Shown piece by piece: positions 33,361 through 42,757 of a stretch of DNA of 64,000 nt. Under the pieces are notes generated by a model. It was not told where the DNA came from. It ran no database searches and was given only the letters and a program-made list of their open reading frames with translations. Numbering within the stretch: position 1 is the stretch's first letter; each line of letters begins with the position of its first letter. The DNA comes from Takakia lepidozioides (Eukaryota; Streptophyta; Takakiopsida; Takakiales; Takakiaceae), in contig CM060734.1 in assembly GCA_030704615.1 (NCBI GenBank), positions 22,818,001 to 22,882,000 of the forward strand, read 5' to 3'. Position numbers and translations under genes: made by a program.

Positions 33361-33948
33361 TTTGGCGACCATACTGGGGAACTGAGTCATGAACAACCAG
33401 ATGTGACAGGCATCTGGTGGGATCATGGTGGTTGGACCATTAAAGAATTTGAAGTGAATCAAATTCCCTGTGGAACGAAAGAAGAAAGATTGTCCAAACA
33501 ATTCTTTCAAAGGTTCTTGGAATTGCCAGACGGTTGTAAAGAAAATATTCTTAAGCGAGTGCATGATGCTGATCCGGAATGGGGTCTGGAGAAAGGAGTG
33601 ATAAAGATTTATCAGGTGGCCTGTAGAGGAAGAGCACGTTGGTTACCAACATTGGTTTATGTGATAGCATTGCTATCCATTAAGCGAGTAGAGTTTGAAG
33701 ACTGGGAAGAAAGAAAGGTGAATGTTTATACTCATATGCATGAAGAGCTTGTACTGGTAAATAATTGGATTCCAAAGGATATTTTGTGGATCAAACTCAC
33801 ACCAAGAACAGCTTTCCAGACTTGTTTGCCATATGGTTATATGGTAACGGAGACTTCAAGTATAGCCAAGGGTGCATTGAAGCTTGAAAGAAACCCAGGC
33901 ATATACGAGAGATATTACAGAAGAGAGTTTTGGTTATTGCCACATTAA
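33253..33948 (+). CDS. Leader ORF that starts inside the LTR
   Basis: 231 codons from ATG 33253 (in the LTR) through the primer-binding site to a stop at 33948. The part encoded after the LTR is protein-like: GCKENILKRVHDADPEWGLE, then RWLPTLVYVIALLSIKRVEF and WIPKDILWIKLTPRTAFQTC. No known domain. It ends 22 bases before ATG 33971 of the next frame. If transcription starts upstream of 33253 in the LTR, the same ATG would also be in the 3' LTR. It may be a gag-precursor segment or an Ogre-like ORF1. The protein could also start at an internal codon after the primer-binding site. Confidence 0.5.
   Translation: MTDCSERAEYLEISNSSILEFPPRIAKGWVSKSRATFGDHTGELSHEQPDVTGIWWDHGGWTIKEFEVNQIPCGTKEERLSKQFFQRFLELPDGCKENILKRVHDADPEWGLEKGVIKIYQVACRGRARWLPTLVYVIALLSIKRVEFEDWEERKVNVYTHMHEELVLVNNWIPKDILWIKLTPRTAFQTCLPYGYMVTETSSIAKGALKLERNPGIYERYYRREFWLLPH
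33363..33380 (+). promoter_or_regulatory. Primer-binding site
   Basis: TGGCGACCATACTGGGGA begins two bases after the LTR end. It has the TGG start complementary to tRNA CCA ends and resembles TGGCGACTCYGCTGGGGA, the tRNA-Arg-type site of Ogre/Tat elements, with a few mismatches. Confidence 0.8.
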
Positions 33949-33970
33949 AAAGAAATGAAAGACATGGGAC

Positions 33971-36485
33971 ATGAGTGATGAAAGAGAAGCTAGACACCAG
34001 AGATATTTAGCAAAAAGAGAAAGCTATCTGAAAGCTAATTATCCATATCTTTGGGAGAGAGGAATAGACATAGGGGAATCATCTGGACCTCTCACACCAT
34101 TAAGATCAAAGAGTACATCACCCATACCGGAAGAACTAGAGTTGGATGCCACTCCTTCTGTTTCTTTGCAAGAAAGATTAAGGGAATTGGTACGGGAAGA
34201 AGATCAATCACGAGGTGAAAGATCTGAGGTACATCCCTGGATAAAAGATTTGACAGAAATCTTTGATAAGAGTTGGCATGGAACACCAAAAGCAGGAACT
34301 CCAGTTTCTGAAGCGGAAGGTGAAGGAGGAGAGGATGGGGCAGAGCCAACGGAGAGTTCAGACTCTCCAACACCATTGCAGTTGAGTTACATGAGTGAAG
34401 AAGAAACCCAAGGACAGAACTTGGAGGATGAAAACAGGAGAAGAAATTGGAAGAGGAAGAATATGAAGAAGTAGACCCAACAACTGAGGTTGAGACTACA
34501 ACTAGGACATCCCAACCCGTTGGACCTGGATCAAGTGGAGCACTTGGATCACAGGCCAACGAAGGTGTCGGCTCAGGGGGATCAGGCGGGCTGCCTGGAT
34601 CTGGCTCTGGGGGGCTCTGGGACAGGGAGTGTGGGAAGTAGTGCAACTGAAGCTGGGAATACTGTGAATATCGTGGGGCCAGTAGCAGGGAGTGCTCAAG
34701 GGCCACCACTTGGTGGAAGATCCACCACAAAAACAACAGGTCCAGAAGGACCAGCACCAGCAAGGGTGCCAGCACCTGTCAGTGGGCAGAAGGTAGGGCC
34801 ACAGATGGCGTTACAACCAACACGGGCAAAACCACCCTTTCCAATATATTCAGGAAAAGGGGATCCCGATGTACACATTAGCCAATTTGAGCACATGTGT
34901 ATAGTGAACAATGAGAATGGCGATGATGCCAAGATGAGATTGTTTCCTTGTTCACTTATCAAGAAAGCAAGTGAATGGTATGCAAGATTCCCTGATAATC
35001 ATTTCCTAACCTGGAATGGCTTGAATACAACATTTCGAAATAGGTTCAGGACAAGTAAAACTGAGGATGAAGTGTATGGAAGTTTACAACAGTTAAAGCA
35101 AAAGAAGCATGAAACTGTTGAGGAGTATATGGAAAAGATGGAATTGATGATGAAAAAGCTGGCTGCAGTACCAGCACCCGGTTTACAGAAGACTTGGTTT
35201 GTGAGTGGACTAAGACCAGAGTTGCAAAAGAAAGTGGATATGTTACCCCATAATACAGTGGAGGAGGCATTTGAAACTGCAAACAGAATTGAGCAATTGG
35301 GAATGCTCAGGAGAGAGAAAAGGGATGATGAGGACTCTGAGGATGAGTCATATGAAGAAGAAGAGCAAGAACTAAAAAGAAAGAGTAAGAGAAAGGAGAA
35401 GTTGAAGAGGGATAACTATGAAAAAAGATTGGAAGAAATCTTGAAGAAGTATGCCACAGAGGCTGCAACACATTGGAGGAAGGGTGTATGGTGTGCAAAG
35501 TGCCAGAATGAAGGCCATACCACCACAGAATGCCACATGAAGGAGAGAAACACTGTACTATCTGTAAAATGGATAACCATTCTACTGAGAATTGTTACTA
35601 CAATAGAAGGACAGCTGCAAGAGAACCTAGGCAAGTAAGGGTGCATCAGGTGCAGCCCCAGCCAAGAAGAAACAATGATCAGGACCATTATGGTAGGTCT
35701 GGTGGTTATAACAATGGCATGGAAGGGAGAGGTAATTCAAGAGGAAATTACCAAGGGAATTCCAGAGGCAACTATCAGGGTAATCCAAGGGGGAATTACC
35801 AGTCGGGAATCAGGATTACAGAAATAATCCAAGAACAGACCAAGGGCGAGGACCCAATGGTGAAGAACTATGTTACTATTGTAATCAGCCAGGACATCGC
35901 AGGGCAGCCTGTTCATTCTGGATAAGACACCAGAATGAGATGAGAGCTCCTGTGAATGAGGGCCCAGTGGTGGCAGCTCACATGGTTAGGCCATGTGTTG
36001 TACCAGAAGTAAGTACAATGATAGTAACAAGAAGCAAAGCCAAACTAATACCTCCAGTAGTTGAGGAAGATGATGATGATAATGAAGATGGCAATGATAT
36101 GCCTGAAGATGATGAGGCTTGGAGAGATGAGAAGGAACTGCACAAGGAAGTGGCAGATACCATAAGGGAAATGCAGAAGAGTACTGATATTCCTGTGGCA
36201 GATTCCTCTGATTCTGATGGAAGAAGAAGAGAAGTGAGTGAGGATGAAAGGAAGAAAGAAGATGCAGGCATGCAAAGTAATGAAGAGACTTTGGCTGAAG
36301 TAATATGCCAGACCAAAGCAGAGATTACCATTGGACAGCTATTGGCTGTGGCACCTTATTGTAGGCACAGGCTGTATCAAGCAATCAATCGAATTGCCCA
36401 GGAGACAGGAAACACAGACCTGAACAGCAAGGTGACCAGTTATAATGTGAAGCCGGAAGGGCGAAGAAACAGTCATGGACTTTGA
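33971..36485 (+). pseudogene. Gag with three zinc knuckles, frame-broken
   Basis: The first frame (33971-34474) begins MSDEREARHQRYLAKRESYL and is acidic. A Gly/Ser/Pro-rich linker follows in another frame. The retrotransposon gag domain lies in 34490-35638 (SLIKKASEWYARFPDNHFLT, then EEYMEKMELMMKKL). Three knuckles of the form C-x2-C-x4-H-x4-C follow: CAKCQNEGHTTTEC in the gag frame, CTICKMDNHSTENC in a second frame near 35556, and CYYCNQPGHRRAAC in a third near 35866. An RGN-rich stretch separates the last two. The final frame (to 36485) is strongly acidic. Frame changes occur at about 34440, 34615, 35540 and 35830. Confidence 0.85.
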
Positions 36486-36705
36486 TGATTCTATGCCAGT
36501 AATCCAATTGAGAATTGGAAGCACAGAACTAACTGATGTACTGATAGATGGAGGTTCTGGAGTAAATATCATGACAGACCAATTAAGAAAGAAGCTTGGT
36601 CTAAGTAACATGAAACCAGCCCCATTTACAGTAACAATGGCAGATCAAAGAAGTGTACAGCCATTGGGATTAATAAGAGGAGTTAAGATACAGATACAAA
36701 AATGA
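36475..36705 (+). pseudogene. Retroviral-type aspartic protease
   Basis: 76 codons. The active-site region reads VLIDGGSGVNIMTDQLRKKL, the DGG(S/A)GVN form found in Athila/Tat proteases in place of DTGA. Flanking segments VIQLRIGSTELT and PFTVTMADQRSVQPLGLIRG fit the protease fold. The frame breaks before the RT segment, and the C-terminal part (LLLGRPWLKQA) continues in the next frame near 36755. Confidence 0.8.
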
Positions 36706-37290
36706 TCTTTATGATCACAGTAACTGTGTTGAAGATGGATGAAGTCATGGAGGCTTACTCTTATTATTGGGACGTCCGTGGCTGAAACAGGCCAGGGTAT
36801 TCCATGACTGGAATTCTCAGTTACTAACCGTGCATAATGGGATACACAAGATACAAATTACCACAAAGAAATCTAGTAGATTACCTGCTACGAGAAGACC
36901 TCGAGGAGTCAGAGAGTATGACTGGAGAGGAGGACTGGATGAGGAGCAGGAAGCTACCCTGTTTGCTGCACACCCAGAGTGGGAGCAGGTTGCAGAGATG
37001 CGGCTGGAAGGCCTAAGTTGTCTAAGGGGTATCTGCTGTGGTGTAGTGTCAACAACACCGATTGAAGAGGAAACCAGCAGTTACCCATCACATTTCTATG
37101 AAGAAAAAGAAGGAGAAATGGAAATCCTAGAGGAACTAGCCACTGTGAGTTTAAAGGATGAAGTGGTGACTGGTTGGACAATCACAGCTGATGAGCAAGT
37201 GAGGGAAGTGAATGTGGGAACTAAAGAGGAACCGAGGATGGTGAAAGTAGGAGCTGATTTGGAGCCAGAACTATTGAAGAAGCTAAGAGC

Positions 37291-38262
37291 TTGTTCATCA
37301 AATACAGAGATGTATTTGCTTGGAGCTATGAGGATCTAAAAGGGATACCACCTGAAGTCTGTCAGCATAAGATTGAACTAGAACCAGGGTCAGTACCAAT
37401 CAAGCAGGCGAGGTACAGAATGAATCCCAACTACGCACAGAAGGTTGGAGAAGAGATTAAGAAGTTGGCTGAGGCTCAGTTTATATACCCAATAGAGTAT
37501 ACAACTTGGTTGTCACCCATTGTAATAGTTCCCAAGAAGAATGGTAAACTAAGAGTATGTGTGAACTACAAGAAGTTGAATGCTTGTACGAAGAAAGATC
37601 CTTTCCCTTTGCCATTCACAGAAGCAGTATGGACACTGTGGCAGGCCATGAGATGTACTCATTCATGGATGGCTTCAGTGGTTATAATCAAGTGCAAGTG
37701 GCAGAAGAAGATCAAGGAAAGACAGCTTTCATCACAGACTGGGGGTGCTTATGCATACAAAGTCATGCCCTTTGGACTTTGTAATGCACCAGCGACCTTT
37801 CAGAGAGTGATAAGTGAATCTTTTCATGAGTATCTGGATGATTTCATGCAGGTGTTCTTGGATGATTTCAGTGTGTACAGCTCTAAGAATGAGCACTTGC
37901 ATAAATTGGAGTTATGTCTGGCCAGATGTAGGATGAGAGGTCTGGGCCTGAATCCAGAGAAGTGTACTTTCTGTGTGAACTCAGGGGTGCTTCTGGGACA
38001 CATTGTGTGTAAGAGGGGACTTCTTGTGGATCCCAGGAAAACAGAGGCCATTAAAGCCTCTCCACCACCAGTGAATGTTAAGAGTCTAAGGAGATTCCTT
38101 GGACAAACCAGCTATTACAGAAGATTTGTCAGACGGTATGCACAGATAGCAGCACCATTGAGCAAACTTCTGAAGAAAGATGCAGTGTTTGCATGGACAC
38201 CTGAATGTCAACAGGCTTTTGAGGAACTTACATTTGTAACAAACTACACCTGTGCTGATTAG
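37291..38262 (+). pseudogene. Reverse transcriptase domain
   Basis: Motifs in order: HKIELEPGSVPIKQARYRMN, then YPIEYTTWLSPIVIVPKKNG and LRVCVNYKKLN. The SFMDGFSGYNQVQV block is in a different frame (37557-37784), so two frame changes bracket about 37630-37745. Then YKVMPFGLCNAPATFQRV, the catalytic box VFLDDFSVYS (F in place of Y in the usual YxDD), and FLGQTSYYRRFVRRYAQIA of the connection. The stop at 38262 is followed by RNase H in another frame. Confidence 0.9.
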
Positions 38263-38271
38263 TCCTCACTG

Positions 38272-38700
38272 GCAGAAATATTTCAGTTCACTGTGATGCT
38301 TCTGGAGAAGCACTAGGAGCGGTGTTAGCCCAAAATGTAACAGGAAGGATAGATTCACCTGTGTACTATGCTAGCCGATTGATGAATAATGCCGAAAGAA
38401 ATTATAGCACAACGGAAAGAGAAGCATTGGCAATGATCTATGCAGTGAAGAAATTCAGGCATTACCTGTTGGGCAAGAAGTTTATGTTCTATGTGGATCA
38501 CTAGGCTCTGATATACCTGGTAAACAAACCTCTGATAAGCGGAAGAATAGCAAGATGGTTAATAATCTTGCACGAGTTTGAGTTCGAGGTTGTTTACAAG
38601 CCTGGGAGACTGCATCTTGTGGCGGATCACTTGTCAAGGTTATCAACAGGAGAACCAGCCACGGGAGTAGATGATCAATTACCAGATGCGAGTCTATTTA
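38272..38700 (+). pseudogene. RNase H domain
   Basis: After a frame change the segment FTVMLLEKH/QFTVMLLE leads into VYYASRLMNNAERNYSTTER, then EALAMIYAVKKFRHYLLGKK and FMFYVDH. A TAG at about 38505 stands where Gln is expected in DHQ. The frame continues as YLVNKPLISGRIARW, then EFEFEVVYKPGRLHLVADHL. This is the standard end of Ty3 RNase H. Confidence 0.85.
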
Positions 38701-38763
38701 CAGTGGAGGTGCAGGGAAGTGCAGATGACTGGTTAGATTGGCAGTGGCCAATCAGATACTACC

Positions 38764-40065
38764 TTGCTCATGGTCAGTGCCCACCAAGTTATGGAAAGGA
38801 GCAGAGAGAGAAAGAGAATTGCTATCAAGGCGCTACCTTACACTATGGTAGGGAGCAGAATGTACCAGGGAGTGCTGAGCGATGCTTATACCACCAAGAA
38901 GTTAATAAAGTTTTGGAGGAAGTTCATAAAGGAGTGGCAGGAGGTCATTTTGGAGAAGAGACTACCAGCAGGAAAAATACTACATGCAGGTTACTGGTGG
39001 CCTACTTTGTTCAAAGATGTACACAAGTATTGTCAGAGTTGTGATGAATGTCAGAGGCTGGGACCTTTGCAGAGATCTGGGAAAATGTCTTTGCATCCTA
39101 CAATGCCTACGGAACCATTTCAGAAATGGGGACTAGACTTTGTTGGACCAATTAAACCCACCAGCCAAGAATACACGGAACAGGTACATAATTACAGCAC
39201 AACTGATTATTACGAAGTGGGTGGAAGCTAAAGCTTTGAGGGACAACACCGCCAAGTCCACAGCAAGGTCCTGTACGAGAACATACTTACACGATTTGGC
39301 TGTCCCTTAGAATTTATCAGTGATCAGGGAAGTCACTTCATTAATGAGACCATTGAATTATTGACTAAAGAATTCATGATTGTGCATAGGAAGAGTACAA
39401 CATATTACCCACAGGGTAATGGACAGGCAGAGGCTACCAACAAATACTATGTACTATCTTGGCTAAGATAGTCAATGCAAACAGAACGGATTGGGATACA
39501 AAGCTGTTGACAGCTTTGTGGTCATACATGACTTCATATAAAGTCACCACTAAGTATACACCATTCCAATTAGTTTATGGCATGGAAGCCTTACTTCCAG
39601 TGGAATTCCTGTTACCTACCATGAGAACGGAATGGGGAAAGAGAATGGAATTGAAAGATTCCATTAAGGTCAGGAAGCATGAATTATACCATGTGGGAAG
39701 AAGTACGTGCTGATGCAGCTGATAATATGACCAGAATTCAGATGAAGAGGAAGGAACAGTTTGATGAAGGCAAGTTAAAGACTTTTAAGACGGGAGATTT
39801 GGTTCTATGGTTGCAGAAGAAAGGAAAGATTAAAGCTTCTAAGCTTAAATCACCATGGAAAGGACCTTATGTCATACAAAAGATGTATGATAACAACACC
39901 GCCATGTTACAAACCATTAACAAAGCGATGCTGGGAAGAATCAATGCTAATAAGTTGAAGGGGTACAGTGGTATCCATGACAAACCATTGCGGCATGATT
40001 TACATGATGAAACGCAAGAGCAGTCATGGGCTGCGCCAGTGTTACCAACGGAGTATGAAGCACTT
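38764..40065 (+). pseudogene. Integrase
   Basis: The zinc-binding N-terminus is split between frames: GGHFGEETTSRK-like, then GYWWPTLFKDVHKYCQSCDE. The catalytic core follows: GLDFVGPIKP for the first Asp, EFISDQGSHFINETIELLTK for the second, and YYPQGNGQAEATNKYY for Glu. WSYMTSYKVTTKYTPFQLVY and YGMEALLPVEF are the conserved distal block (39459-39713). The C-terminal domain is in the next frame from 39679 (EQFDEGKLKTFKTGDLVLWL, then WKGPYVIQKMY). At least three frame changes interrupt it. Confidence 0.9.
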
Positions 40066-41484
40066 GTCGCTAGGCCGAGCATATATGACCAGGGCGGGCA
40101 AAGCAGGCGCGATACAGCCAATCACAGCCCATCAAGGCGCGACATAGCCTATCACAGCCCATCACGACGAGACACAGCCTATCACAGCGCATCAAAGCGC
40201 GACACAGCCTATCACAGCCCATCACGACGAGACACAGCCTATCACAGCGCATCAAAGCGCGACACAGCCTATCACAGCCCATCACGACGAGACACAGCCT
40301 ATCACAGCGCATCAAAGCGCGACACAGCCTATCACAGCCCATCACGACGTGACACAGCCTATCACAGCCCAGAACGGCGCAACACAGCCTATCACAACCT
40401 ACCACAGCGTGTCACAGCCTATCACAGCTTACCACAGTGCATCACAACCTATCACAGCATACCACAGTATGACACAGCCTGTCACAGCTCAACACAGCCT
40501 ATTAGGGTTACACGATCCATAGAATCAGTGACAGGTGGACGCACAATAACTTCAGGAAAATGGCCAACGGAGGAAAGGACAAAAACCAGTTTAAAAATAG
40601 ACACGTGGAAGTCAGGGCGCGACACACAGCTGAGAAGGAAGTGCAAGAACAAGTGTCATCAAGAAAGAGGACAAGAATGGCCGTCAAAGTACCTACTTAG
40701 CGCGTCAATTCGGATGAATGGCGGGCCCATTAATGAATACGGAAAAAGGGGAACGGAACAAACGACAAGTACAGAAAAACAGAATTCTTGTCACATGTGT
40801 GATCCTAGTGGACTATCCAGCAGGGAAAGTCCACTAAAGAAAATGAAATCTAAAATCCAGTCACAGCGGTTACAGCCAATAGAAAGCCAGAGAAAGGATC
40901 AAGAAATTGGAGGGAAATTAAGCGCAAGAGGCGGCGTCGTTCTGAGTAACGGGCGTCTCGACGGGACAAACCATCAATGCTATAGCTTTGAAGCTATGGA
41001 GGAACTAACAGACTATACGCTCGCAATATTACTTACGCAGTGGCATAGGGACGAAACAACAGAGCGGATCTTTTCTCTTGAGCGATGCTTGCAAGCCCCG
41101 CAGGCTTACAAGAAATTACCCATAGCTTTTTGTGGCAACCATACGTTTATGCTTTGTGCACTACAGGCATTTCTTCAGTTGTTACAGCCAAAACATTTAT
41201 GTGGGTCTAGAATGAAGAGAGTGAGAGGAATGGAGGAAATCAGGGTGAAGAGCACCACAATTCTGCAGAAACAAACGATTGCTACCCCACAGGTGATACA
41301 GATACTGAAGGAGCTGAGATTGCAAGGATTGCAAAGCAAAGATTGGACATTGCACCATAGACAGTACATGTTACAATTCTTGCAGAACTTTGAGCCAAGG
41401 ACAGGAGCAACAACGGTGAAGGGAGTTGAATTAGTAATTACTCCCCTATACCTCCAGCAATTGTTTCGATTGCCAGCACGCTAG
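39679..41484 (+). CDS. Integrase C-terminus fused to a repeat-bearing extension
   Basis: An uninterrupted 601-codon frame. Its first ~110 residues are the integrase C-terminal domain. Residues about 140-280 are a ten-residue repeat family RRDTAYHSPS/KRDTAYHSAS encoded by 60-bp DNA units. The remainder is basic, then ends with a helical block (YKKLPIAFCGNHTFMLCALQ, then VELVITPLYLQQLFRLPAR). A stop TAG at 41482-41484 is followed directly, in the same frame, by a 143-codon ORF, so the two may once have been one. No known function for the extension. In Athila/Tat elements extra ORFs lie at this position. Confidence 0.6.
   Translation: MNYTMWEEVRADAADNMTRIQMKRKEQFDEGKLKTFKTGDLVLWLQKKGKIKASKLKSPWKGPYVIQKMYDNNTAMLQTINKAMLGRINANKLKGYSGIHDKPLRHDLHDETQEQSWAAPVLPTEYEALVARPSIYDQGGQSRRDTANHSPSRRDIAYHSPSRRDTAYHSASKRDTAYHSPSRRDTAYHSASKRDTAYHSPSRRDTAYHSASKRDTAYHSPSRRDTAYHSPERRNTAYHNLPQRVTAYHSLPQCITTYHSIPQYDTACHSSTQPIRVTRSIESVTGGRTITSGKWPTEERTKTSLKIDTWKSGRDTQLRRKCKNKCHQERGQEWPSKYLLSASIRMNGGPINEYGKRGTEQTTSTEKQNSCHMCDPSGLSSRESPLKKMKSKIQSQRLQPIESQRKDQEIGGKLSARGGVVLSNGRLDGTNHQCYSFEAMEELTDYTLAILLTQWHRDETTERIFSLERCLQAPQAYKKLPIAFCGNHTFMLCALQAFLQLLQPKHLCGSRMKRVRGMEEIRVKSTTILQKQTIATPQVIQILKELRLQGLQSKDWTLHHRQYMLQFLQNFEPRTGATTVKGVELVITPLYLQQLFRLPAR
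40141..40500. repeat. 60-bp coding minisatellite
   Basis: Units starting GACACAGCCTATCACAGCCC and containing ATCACGACGA recur every 60 bases at 40141, 40201, 40261 and 40321, with more degenerate half-units to about 40500. They keep the reading frame (20 residues per unit). The core CACAGCC also forms the minisatellite of both LTRs. Confidence 0.92.
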
Positions 41485-42703
41485 GTGCATGTGGAGGAGC
41501 ACAGGGCAAGACTGCAAATATGGGACTTATTCCAAGAAGGGAGTTTCTTTAAAACTCAGGGTTATGCTTGTACCAAGGCCGTGTACCCAGGGCTTAAGGA
41601 GGTAGGCCAGGTATTGAACGTTCTGTTTGCCATGAAACAGAACCAACAGTATTTGAGCAGATCCTTCACAGAGGGAATACTCAAAGCCCTGAGAGGAGAA
41701 GAGGTAGAATGGGCGGACATAATGTACAACGCACTGGTAGAGGAGATGAAAAGATTACAGGGTATTGCCGCAAAGTCTCCTATGCTCGAGAAAGAAAGGA
41801 GATGGGAGTGTTTGAGCCAGAAACCACTGCAATGGAAGAGCAAGGCTCTTCACACAGTGAGGGTGGAATGGCAGGGCAACACGAGAATAAGAGACAGAGG
41901 CGGGGAAAGACTGTAGTGGCGGATCCACTGGCTTCACGGAATCCGCATGATAATGTTTTCCAAGTTTTTGTGCAGGAAGGGGCATAGCAGCACAGAGAAC
42001 TGCTATTACTAGAAGCAGGACCTTCAGAGAGGGAAGAGGAAGTTACTTCAGTATCACAGCCATCACAGCCAGATGATCGGCTTGTCACAAGGTTACAAGT
42101 TGTCCATGCAGCTCAACCAGAAATAATTGATTTGGAAAAAGAAGGGTTAGATATTCCAACTACAGAACAGATAGTGGCAGAAATTGAGAAGGGGGACCTT
42201 CTCTATGAATATTCTGGTCTGGTCAAGGAGACAGAGATTCTAGAGGTGCAACAGTTGCCCAAGGGAAATCTTGAGGTGCATATAATACACACACCTGTGC
42301 AGGAGGTACCACAGGTAGAATGTCAAGACACTGCAGCACCGGTGATCGATATGAAGTGGTTCAGGAAGAAAATCTCTGGGTGGGACAATGGCCTGAGTGG
42401 TTCGTGAGACATCACACTGTTGAGGATCAGGGAGAACAGCAACAAGCTCACCATGATGACCCTCAACAAGCAATGCTTATGAGTTCCATAGGCAGGACAC
42501 TTAATTTGTTGGGGACTTATGTCAAATCCCATGTTCCAACTACCCAATTGACAGCCTTGAGAGAGGAACTCAGGAAGGAGTTTGAGGCTCGACTAGCCAC
42601 TGAGTGTGCAAACAAGGTCGATGAAGAGGTCACTCTCAAGATGCAGCAAGACTTGGAGAATACAGAAGCGGCTTTTGCAATTGGCCAAGGAACAATTGAT
42701 TGA
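41485..42703 (+). pseudogene. First part of 3' extra ORF, frame-broken
   Basis: Frames 41485-41916, 41709-41987, 42132-42407 and 42320-42703 together give a protein-like sequence: RLQIWDLFQEGSFFKTQGYA, then VLNVLFAMKQNQQYLSRSFT, GEEVEWADIMYNALVEEMKR. An acidic segment with repeated Glu and Val follows. The fold looks all-helical, comparable in position with the helical 'putative plant transposon protein' domain of Athila-type elements, but the similarity is only in position and composition. Confidence 0.5.
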
Positions 42704-42757
42704 GGCAGGCCTCGCGCAAGACCAATTGCACGAAGCACATAAGCAACAGCTATACAA

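Noticed and set aside
40070-40405. Reverse-strand frame with repeated CDRLCRALMR peptides
   Set aside because: It is the antisense of the 60-bp coding minisatellite, which is in frame with integrase on the forward strand.
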